Notes under the pieces: generated by a model
Databases searched by the model: none
Seen by the model: only the letters and a program-made list of their open reading frames with translations
What the model was told of the DNA's origin: nothing
Source: Symbiodinium microadriaticum
Taxonomy: Eukaryota > Sar > Dinophyceae > Suessiales > Symbiodiniaceae
Assembly: GCA_001939145.1 (NCBI GenBank)
Contig: LSRX01001181.1
Span: forward strand, 1-64,000
DNA: 64,000 nt
Direction: 5' to 3'
Program-made: the position numbers and the translations under genes
In this document: in pieces, positions 56,380 through 64,000 of the stretch
Numbering within the stretch: the stretch's first letter is position 1
Layout: each line of letters begins with the position of its first letter

Positions 56380-57600
56380 GGTTACCTTCTAGTATATATA
56401 TAGCCACTTAGGATCCTTTGGGCGACAACAGCTGGGTCAACGGCCCAGTTGGTTGGCTGACGTTGTTCGCCTTGACAATGGGTTCTTGTTAAGGAGTTTA
56501 ATCGAAGATACCACAATAAGGAATGCATCTAGTTTACATTTAGACCCCAGTTATTGGAACTTGATTAAGAACTTGACAATAAAATTCGTAACATGGACCC
56601 ACCAAGTGGCAGGTGCTCAAGGACTTGGCAGGCAGGCTAATAAGTAGGGTCCAGAAGAAGCTCAAAAAGGGTGCCGGCTACTCTCAATCCGAACATATCC
56701 AAATCCTACGGTGCAGGTTTAAAGGGTTTAGGGTTTAGGGTTGACCCTTTTTGCTCTCCGGAGGGTCTAAGTATCCTAATAGCAGCTTTGTGCAAGAAGG
56801 CAGTCTGGTTGCTTGAGTATAGACGCTTGTACCAGGGTTCTATCAGGGTTTCTCGGGGATGCATGTACCCAGACAGTACTTTGCAGGCTCCAGGTGCAAA
56901 TGCTCAGAATGGTTCTCGGCCGCTACTGGTTTGCTAGGGCTTGGAGTTTATAGGGTTTTGAGGTTTATATAGGGGCTTAGGGTTTAGGGATTTGAGGGTG
57001 CTTGCGGGGCTTTATGGCGGTTGATGCTGCTTGCTCCAAATGCTGTAGCACTGGGGTGACACCGACTAGGGTGCTTCAACTCGCCCCTCGGGAGGGCTTT
57101 GGTTGCAGAGATGGTCCGCCAACAAACTCTTCAAAACACTTGTGCGAGGTGAAATCCCTCTTGTCGTTGAAGCTGGCTGCAGGTATGCGAAGTTCAATGA
57201 TTCAATATGGACAGGCCGAAAGGTACGTCCGGGAGGCTACGAGTGTGCACACAACCCGAAAAGCAACGCACCGAATTGCTCAAAACAAAACCCGACCCTA
57301 CACCCTAAACGGCCCTAAACCCTACCAATACCCTCGACTTAGTTCTCTTCGTGCTTGCCTTGTAGGGTCCTATAACCAAACAAACTGTTTGCATACAGAG
57401 CCCTCTTAGAAACCCTCACAGAAGCCGAACCCTCAGGTTCAAGTGCATAAAAACTCATACACTCTCAGAATTTTTTTGTGAGTACGTACTTAACCCAAGT
57501 ACTTGATTATGGGGTCCTTAAAGAAACCCTTCAAGGAATCCATAAAGGAACCCTTAAACGAATCCTTAAACGGAACCCCCAGGGGTAAATCGCAAAGCTT
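56380..57600. other. Repeat-poor interval, no assigned gene
   Basis: Contains ORFs on the plus strand (57002-57409 and an overlapping frame at 57103-57318) and a plausible plus-strand exon ending AG|GTATGC near 57182, but also an equally open minus-strand frame (57125-57180, CFEEFVGG). Strand cannot be decided by eye. Confidence 0.35.
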
Positions 57601-57614
57601 ATAAAGGCAGGCAC

Positions 57615-57668
57615 CTCGGCGGGCCGGTGGGGCGAGGTTGACGCTTTCCGCTTGATGAAGTTCCTGCC
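57615..57668 (-). CDS. Upstream chain, candidate exon d
   Basis: 54 nt (phase 0-0) encoding GRNFIKRKASTSPHRPAE. Acceptor is cacag|GGCAGG and donor GAG|GTGCCT (GT). Clear telomere-like brackets. It is Ser/Arg/Lys-rich and its product is unknown. Confidence 0.5.
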
Positions 57669-58044
57669 CTGTGAATTTTGGAGGCTTTGGGTTGGTTCTG
57701 TTCGTTTTTAGTGGGTTTAGGGTTTAGGGGTTGAAACAGGTTCAGGGTTTAGGGTTCAGCAGCTCCGGATCGAGCAGTTTCTAGTCGAGCTCAACTCCGG
57801 AAATCATCCCACCCACCCCAGATTTCCAGATCAGAATTCTTACGCAACCATTATATTATTATATTTCTCTATATTTGAAGCTGAAAACCTAAACCCTATA
57901 AGCCCTAAACCCCAAAACCCTGGTCCTTAACCCTAAGTAATCCCCCCAAAACCGAAGCCCTAAACCCTAAGCCTGGAAGTTTTGGACTTTAAATCCTAAG
58001 CCCCCAAAGCCTGGGCCCTAAACTAAGCCCCAAAGGAAAAGGCA

Positions 58045-58235
58045 AAAACACATTCAACGAAGGGCTAGCCTTCGTTGAATGTTAGGGTCTTTCGTTGTTG
58101 AAGTTGCCGATTTCTTCGCTGAGTTCGCGAAAGGAAAAACCATATTCAACGAAATGCCGGCCTTCGCTGAATATGGGTTATTCTTGGTTGTTGGTGGAAA
58201 AAGGCACCGAAAAACCACATTCAACGAATGAAGCA
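58045..58235. repeat. ATTCAACGAA hairpin repeats
   Basis: Three inverted or direct pairs of ATTCAACGAAGG / CCTTCGTTGAAT: 58050-58081, 58140-58177 and a half copy at 58217. The first pair is a near-perfect hairpin around GGCTAGCC. Confidence 0.85.
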
Positions 58236-58259
58236 AGGTTTGAGGAAGAGCGTTTGGGG

Positions 58260-58430
58260 TTCATGTTTCAGGGTTTAATAAGGGGTTTAGGGTTGGGGGC
58301 TTAGGGTTTAGCGGTTTAGGGGTTTAGGGTTCAGGGTTTAGGAATTAGGGGTTGAGGGTTCAGAGTTTAGGGTTCAGGGTTTGGGGTTTAGGGTTGAAGG
58401 TTCAGGGTTTAGGGTTTAGTCAAGTTTTCG
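58260..58430. repeat. TTTAGGG/TTCAGGG field
   Basis: Degenerate units with GGTTGAGGGTTCAGGG variants. Confidence 0.85.
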
Positions 58431-58540
58431 GGCTTGCGGTTTAGAGGCGTCAGGGTCGGTTCAAGGTGTAGAAGTCCACGCTAGGCGGCCCTCATTACTG
58501 ACCGACTCCACAGGTTTGGACAGAGATGCGTGGCCTACTT

Positions 58541-58641
58541 GAGTAGTTCCCTAAATTAGGGTTTTAGGGGGTCCTTCTTTTATTAAGGGCGCCGTACTAT
58601 GTTGGGGACCTAACAGGGGACCCTATTTTAGAGAACTACCC
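58541..58641. repeat. Palindrome, family 1
   Basis: Arms TAGTTCCCTAAATTAGGG and TTTTAGAGAACTACCC, GCCGTACTATGTTGG centre. Confidence 0.85.
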
Positions 58642-59274
58642 TTTTTTTGAGGCACGTTCCGAAAGAAGGCAGGAAGCAAACCCTGAGGGTGGTCGGCCTA
58701 GAAATTGAAGTTTCGGACGGGTGTGGGTTTGGGGCTTACTTGGAGGGTAGGGGGAATTAGTAAGTAGGTCTTCTAGAGTTATAAGCACCCTGGCAGGGAC
58801 CCTTATTGTTGTTCTGGTAGTTAAAGCTCTGAAAGATAACTACCTGCCAAGTCCCCCGGCCTCCTAAGTAAGGTCCGGGTCAAAATCTAAAGCCCCAAGG
58901 GCTGAAACTGACAAAGTTTCATACGTCCGGCATGAATACTGGCAAGACTTCGGGATCATGGGACTTAGCATCTGGGCTCTTAAATAAGGTAGCTATCTGG
59001 GCTCTTAAATAAGGTAGCTGTAGTTATATCTGCCGCATAACTCCAATTAGATACTTATAGCCTTTCTTGCTAAGTCTCAAGATCTTCAAGTAGGCTTTCG
59101 GGGTACAGTTGGGTTTTAGCAGACACCGGGCGAAAAAGAAAAGAGGGCGGTATGATTGGCTCAGGATATGGGTTTCGGGTTTGGCATTTAGTTCTTGCTT
59201 TGAGTTGAAGGAACTTGATTGAAGTTATTGGGTGTTAAGCTAAAAGAACTCAAGATGCAGTACTGTGTAATTAC

Positions 59275-59640
59275 GGTCCCCTAAACCCCAAACCCCGAAA
59301 CCCCAAACCCTAACCCCAAAACCCTAAAACCCATAAACCCCTAAACCCTAAACCCTAAATCCCTAACCCTAATTCCAAACCCCTAACCTCTAAACCCTAA
59401 ACCCCTAAACCCCAAAACCCCTAAGCCCTAAACCCCAAACCCCCTCCAAGTGGAGCCATGGACTCTCGGGGGTACTTGGGCTTGGACTTCGGAGCCCCGA
59501 GCCTCCAACCCCAACCCTTCAAAGCCTGAAAGGCTTTAGGGTCTAGGGCTTAGGCTTGATTTGGGGTTCAAGGGTTTAGGGGGGTTGAGGGTTTAGGGGT
59601 GTAGGGTTTAGGGCTTAGGGTTGAGAGTTTGGGGCTTAGG
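59275..59640. repeat. CCCTAAA then TTTAGGG fields
   Basis: C-rich units to 59440, an unassigned 80-bp stretch, then G-rich units. No convincing exon lies between them. Confidence 0.8.
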
Positions 59641-59739
59641 GTCTTAAACTTAAACCAACTTTGGCCTTGCACCTGTAAGGCCCTTAAAGCCGATAAGAGC
59701 CCCAAGCTTTCAAACCCGAAAGCCCTAAATCAGGAGCGC

Positions 59740-59800
59740 CTCGCTGGATTCACATCGCTGTGCTGTGGCAGGGTTGCTCTTCATCTGCACAGCATAGGAC
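59740..59800 (-). CDS. Upstream chain, candidate exon c
   Basis: 61 nt encoding SYAVQMKSNPATAQRCESSE, with acceptor gccaag|GTCCTA and donor GAG|GCGCTC (GC), in phase with the islands on either side. Product unknown. Confidence 0.45.
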
Positions 59801-60063
59801 CTTGGCTTTTCCCCAAGGGTCCACAGGACCCAATAATCATGTACCTGGGTTTAGGATAGTAGTTATGTAGGTTAGCATCTGGGAGAGTATATGATTACTA
59901 GGTACTTGGACCCTTGGGCTTTTTATCGGCGTTGATGACATTTTCTGTCCGCCTAAACTCATGGCAGTTTAGGGCTTACGGAGGCTTAAGGCATTTTAGG
60001 GTTCAGGGGTGTAAGGGAGTAAAGTTTCAGGTGTTATGTACAGGTTAGGGCTCAAAACAAAGC

Positions 60064-60111
60064 CGAGTCTTGTCGACTTTAAGAACCTTCTTCATGAAAT
60101 CCCTGATGGAC
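60064..60111 (-). CDS. Upstream chain, candidate exon b
   Basis: 48 nt encoding SIRDFMKKVLKVDKT with split codons at both ends. Acceptor is gcgcag|GTCCAT and donor TCG|GCTTTG (GC). It resembles a DFxKKxLxxD kinase alpha-H segment but joins in phase to an exon that does not continue that motif, so I do not call it a kinase. Confidence 0.45.
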
Positions 60112-60193
60112 CTGCGCTTAGGGCCCCAAGTGGTTTGACATATACCTACCCCCACCCACACACACCCTATATACACTTCTTCAAGGACATAGA

Positions 60194-61430
60194 CCCTAAA
60201 CCCTAAACCCTTAAAGGGGTAGGGTTTAGGGTTTAAGGGTTAGGGTTTAGGCTTAAGGTTTAGGGTTTCGGGGATCCTCTAGGAAGAAATCAGCCCTTCC
60301 CTCATCCATACCCAAAAGATCCTAGGTACTGCTAAGAGGGGGTCCTTTAAGGGTTTCCTTGCAAGGGATCTATAGGGGTCCCCTTTAAGGGCTGCTTTAA
60401 GGGCAATACGGGGTACGATTCTGGGGCATACTGTCACCTGGTCCATATCCCAAAAGATCTTAACTACCTTTCAGGGTACTATAACGGTATCTTTAAGGGT
60501 ACTATGTGAGCTCTAAGGTTTCGAGCCCTAAGTACTGATGCATAGCAGGATGCAGGATCTTTATGCTAGGAATTACTAGTCTGAGTTGGGAGAGTATCCC
60601 ACACAATAGCACCTAGGGCCCGTTGGGATAGCTTTCAGTCTTTCAATGCCCTCGACATCCTTCTCCGTCCGACTGTACTGCCCCGGTAATCCTTGGTGTC
60701 CTCGTACCCCTAGACTCCGGGGGTGCGCGGATCCTTTCGCCAGATGACACGACTCGAAGCGACCAGGAGCTCCAGCTCCTGCTCGGTCCACTTGTTGTCG
60801 GCCTCCTTCTGGGCGAGCCAGCGATCCCTTTGCTCACGGGAGCGCTCGTTTCCATGGCAGTGCACTCAGTCTTCCGGTAGATTGCTCAGATCCGCCGTGC
60901 GTTCTTCCCAGACCTTCCAAAATCCCTGACTTAAGGAGTATACCTTAAATCATAAACTTTAAAAAGCCTACTACAATATTAGAACGATCTGGTTTTTGGC
61001 ACACTTCACCCGTCCTCAAGGGAACCTTAATTCACAAAGTTGTAAAGGAACCCTTTTCAATTTAATTCAGACTCCCACCCGGAGCCTTGTAGCCCCGAAA
61101 AATCCGGAATCCTGCCTCAGCTGAGCCCTGAATCCCGAACCCTAAGCCCCAAACTAAACCCTAAACCGAAACCCTAAACCCGTAAAACCCCGAACCCGAA
61201 ACTGCCGGATATCGGAAGCGCAAACCTAGCTCGCAAGTTATTAGTAGGCAACAGAGAAGTTTTGGGGGACGCCTTTTCACTTAGAAACCAATTAGGACAA
61301 ACGGCCAGGCAATGTAAACAAATTGAGGCCCGTGTACTATGCCTAAACCATCTATGGTACAGGAAGTTGGAACAGCAGATAAAGGTGGGCTGCCATGTAC
61401 CTTAAGGGCAAAAGGTGTGATGTTCCAGCT
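60194..61430. repeat. 1237-bp segmental duplication, copy 2
   Basis: Same as copy 1, but terminates exactly at the single N at 61431. An assembly artefact (unmerged overlap) is a real possibility. Confidence 0.95.
60741..60827 (-). CDS. Exact copy of candidate exon e (copy 2)
   Basis: Identical to 55189-55275 as part of the 1237-bp duplication. Because that duplication ends at an assembly N, this copy may not exist in the genome. If real, it would repeat the same exon between candidate exons b and a. Confidence 0.3.
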
Positions 61431-61431
61431 N

Positions 61432-61590
61432 CCCTAGGGTCCTAAACCCTAAACCCTAAATACCCTAGGGTCCTAAACCCTAAACCCTAAATACCCTAGG
61501 GTCCTAAACCCTAAACCCTAAATACCCTAGGGTCCTAAACCCTAAACCCTAAATACCCTAGGGTCCTAAACCCTAAACCCTAAATACCCG
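61432..61590. repeat. 31-bp tandem repeat, five copies
   Basis: Unit made of CCCTAGGGTC plus CTAAACCCTAAACCCTAAATA, starting right after the N at 61431. Its perfect regularity next to a seam suggests an assembly-sensitive region. Confidence 0.92.
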
Positions 61591-61627
61591 AAGGTCCTTA
61601 CCAATTTCATGACCCTTCAAGAGAACC

Positions 61628-61820
61628 CTAAGGGTCCAAGTGCTTAATAATCGTAGTCCCTTTTGGGGTTTAGGCTTTAGGGTTTAGGGTGAAGGGTTTA
61701 GGGGTTTAGGGTTTAGGGTTTAGGGTTTAGGGTTTAGGGTTCATACACTCTTCTGAATACTAAACTGCACAAAGCTACTACCCGTAACCCAAGCACATGA
61801 TTTTCAGGTCCTTTGGACCT
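61628..61820. repeat. Palindrome, family 5, split by a TTTAGGG array
   Basis: Left arm GGGTCCAAGTGCTTAATAA at 61632 and right arm ATGATTTTCAGGTCCTTTGG near 61797 belong to one element, but about 75 bp of TTTAGGG units sit inside it (61660-61740). Confidence 0.8.
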
Positions 61821-62159
61821 TTAGGGGAAGCTGTGAAAGGGGTCTACATTGGTCCTGCTTTTTCACAAGACACTTGTCCTGCAGCTACCAAGATTAATTA
61901 GTAGGAGGTAGAATTAGGGGGACCCTTGGGGACATAGACCCTCTAACCAAGGTCCCTTTTAAGAGAGCCAGAAGTAGGGTTAAGACGGGTCCCCTTTATG
62001 GGGTCTCCCTAATACTACAACCCTAACTCTTAGCCTATATCCTAAACCCTAAACCCAAAGCCCTAAACCCAAAACCCTGAAACCCCAAAAAAACCTAACT
62101 TTAAAACCCCAAAACCCTAAACTGTAAGGGTTTAGAGAGCTCTCATTCGCCTGGAGATC

Positions 62160-62192
62160 TCGGCTGCGGCATCTGCTTCCTTGCCCTCTTTC
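62160..62192 (-). CDS. Upstream chain, candidate exon a
   Basis: 33 nt encoding KEGKEADAAA, with acceptor gcgcag|GAAAGA and donor CGA|GATCTC (GA), phase 2-2. Telomere-like brackets are on both sides. It joins in frame to the island at 60064-60111. The product is not recognised. Confidence 0.4.
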
Positions 62193-62387
62193 CTGCGCAA
62201 AGGCACTCGAGAGATTGGGATTCTAGGGCTTACAGAGTTCATTTCTATAGGGTTCAGGGTATAGGGTTTAGGGTTTACCTGGACCCCAAATAAGCTACCT
62301 TTCTAGGCAGGGACCTGCATTAAGTAGAAGTCATCATAAGGAAACCTAAAAAGTAGGTTATTTGGGCTTGAGGTGGAGCTTCGCCTT

Positions 62388-62502
62388 ACCCTACGGGTCC
62401 AAGTCCCTAATAATCATACGTATACTCTTCTGAATACTAACCTACAACACTACTATCCGTAACCCAAGTACATGATTACTAGGTCCTTTGGACACTTAGG
62501 GT
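62388..62502. repeat. Palindrome, family 5 (intact)
   Basis: Arms GGGTCCAAGTCCCTAATAA and TGATTACTAGGTCCTTTGGA with no telomere-like insert. Further copies: 34138-34250, 59812-59922, 62995-63095, 63635-63713. Confidence 0.85.
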
Positions 62503-62642
62503 TATGGCATTAAGTTCGACTCAAGAAGGCACTACAACACTGGACACTTAGGGTTATGGCATTAAGTTCGACTTAAGAAGGCAGTTTCAGGGGTTCAGGG
62601 TTCGGGACGCCATTGAAAGCTTACCTGACCCTGGATCGCAGT

Positions 62643-62740
62643 TGGGTAGCTCTCTAAATTAGGGTCCCTTTCTAGGTTCCCAATACAGTACGGCACCCTT
62701 ATAAAAAGGACCCAAAAAGGGACCCTGATCTAGAGAACGA
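62643..62740. repeat. Palindrome, family 1
   Basis: Arms TAGCTCTCTAAATTAGGGTC and GGGACCCTGATCTAGAGAAC. Confidence 0.85.
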
Positions 62741-63167
62741 CATAGTATAGGTGTTATTAGGGCTTGGGGGCTACGCCGATTACGGTTTCAGGTTGCGCAT
62801 CTCAGTGTTTGGACACCCTAGATCCAAAACCCCCAAATCCCGAAACCCTAAAAACCCTAAACCATATGCTTTTGTGGGGAAAGTCCTACGCTCCTTGGAT
62901 GTATCTTGTGGAGCTCCCAGGGCGAAGACGCCGGGATACAGGTACTGTTTAGGGTGCAAGGTTGGGTTCAAGGGTCTAGGGCCTAAGGTTCAGCCTGAGG
63001 GTCCAAAGGACCCGACAATTAGGCACTCGGGTTCGGGATAGTAGTCATGTAGGCCGATTTGGGAGAGACTATGCTTATCAGGTACTAGGACCCCTATCTC
63101 AGGGTTAGGGCATCAGCCTTGTGGCAGCCTTGCCGGTTTACCAAAGCACCGGATTGCATCACCTCAA

Positions 63168-63250
63168 GCTAGTTAGTTAGTTAGTTAGTTAGTTAGTTGG
63201 TTGGTTGGTTGGTTAGTTAGTTAGTTAGTTAGTTAGATAGTTAGGTAGAC

Positions 63251-63281
<31 letters not shown>

Positions 63282-63300
63282 TATATATATATATATATAT
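63168..63300. repeat. (TTAG)n, (GA)n, (TA)n block
   Basis: GTTAGTTAG and GGTTGGTT units, then GAGAGA, then TATATA. Confidence 0.95.
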
Positions 63301-63414
63301 GTATATCTGTATCATGTATCATCCAAAACTATATTAAAGATGATCTTCTGGGACCTGATTCCATAGTTGTGGTCGACCTTCTGGGTACGGTGTTAAAAAA
63401 AGGAAACTGGACCA

Positions 63415-63530
63415 ACCCCAAACCCTAAACCCTGAACCCTAAACCCTAAACCCCAAACCCTAAACCCCTAAACCCTAAACCCCAAACCCTAAACCCCTAA
63501 ACCCTAAACCCCAAACCCTAAAACGGTACT
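63415..63530. repeat. CCCTAAACCCCAAA array
   Basis: Regular CCCTAAACCCCAAACCCTAA higher-order units. A similar array lies at 63720-63880 with a duplicated TTAAACCCTTACAGA segment. Confidence 0.9.
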
Positions 63531-64000
63531 CAGACCCTGCCCGGTGCGCGCACCTCTCTCCGCTGAGGTTGCGCGGCAAGAAGCCTGGGATGCTTGAATC
63601 AACCCTATGAACCCTAATGCCAACGTCAGGATTCAAGTATCCAAATTTAGTAGCTAGGTCTCAAATATTATACTCTGACTGGCTTGGTGCTACTATTTGG
63701 GTACTTGGACCCACAGTAACCTCCGAAACCCTAAATCTTAAAACTCTAAAACCCTAAACTTTAAACCCTAAACCCTAAATCCTAAACCCTAAAACCCTAA
63801 AACCTACACAATTAAACCCTTACAGATAGATTGGACATTTTTAAACCCTAAAACCCTAAACCCTAAACAATTAAACCCTTACAGACAGATTGAACATTTT
63901 TCGGAGTCAGATGGGAGATCGAGGACCGGGCGCTTGGGGATCAGGCCAGGGTCTGCAGTTCAGTCGTTCGTTTAGGGTTTAAAGTTGAGGGTTTAGGGCT

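Noticed and set aside
57002-57409. 135-codon plus-strand ORF as a gene
   Set aside because: The minus strand is equally open over part of it, the 3' half runs into CCCTAAA repeat, and no family match is visible.
1-64000. rRNA, tRNA or spliced-leader RNA genes
   Set aside because: No rRNA-like, tRNA cloverleaf-like or dinoflagellate spliced-leader-like sequence was noticed on either strand by eye; a covariance-model scan would be needed to exclude them.

Overview
This window looks like nuclear DNA of an alveolate protist, most likely a dinoflagellate or close relative. No stretch is densely coding. About nine tenths of it is degenerate plant/alveolate-type telomere-like repeat (TTTAGGG / CCCTAAA), short palindromic elements and microsatellites. 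The genes survive only as islands of 16-97 bp, nearly all on the minus strand, so long-ORF scanning sees almost nothing.

The main gene is a calcium-dependent protein kinase (CDPK). Reading the islands on the minus strand from 44077 down to 10774 gives 26 exons totalling 1503 nt (501 codons). They join in a single open frame across 25 introns of about 0.3-2.5 kb. In order they encode a glycine-rich loop, AVK lysine, alpha-C glutamate, HRD/DLKLEN catalytic loop, DFG, YYVAPE, CDMWSMGV, DPYERLSAAEA, a CDPK junction helix and four EF-hand-like units. Exon occupancy of the locus is about 4.5%. Donors are a mix of GT, GC and GA (7, 9 and 9 by my assignment), and 23 of 25 acceptors are AG|G. That pattern is known from dinoflagellate genes.

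Most exons are bracketed the same way. On the + strand, CCCTAAA-type repeats lie on the low-coordinate side and TTTAGGG-type repeats on the high-coordinate side. In the transcript each intron therefore starts with a G-rich telomere-like array and ends with a complementary C-rich one, so the two intron ends could pair. This is the most interesting feature of the window.

Layout: 1-10.7 kb holds repeats and palindromes with two or three candidate 3' exons. 10.8-44.1 kb is the CDPK. 44.4 kb has a candidate 5' exon. 45-48.4 kb holds microsatellites, a 1.1-kb AT-rich block and a 684-N gap inside GAC/GTC-rich sequence. 48.7-49.6 kb holds a 138-codon ORF of unknown function and a candidate exon. 50.5-52.9 kb is a small element with long direct terminal repeats inserted at a GT microsatellite. 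53.9-62.2 kb holds another minus-strand chain of exon-like islands whose product I cannot identify. One 1237-bp block is duplicated exactly (54642-55878 and 60194-61430), and the second copy ends at an assembly N, so it may be an artefact.

All exon boundaries are inferred from reading frame, family alignment and splice dinucleotides. None is supported here by transcript data.
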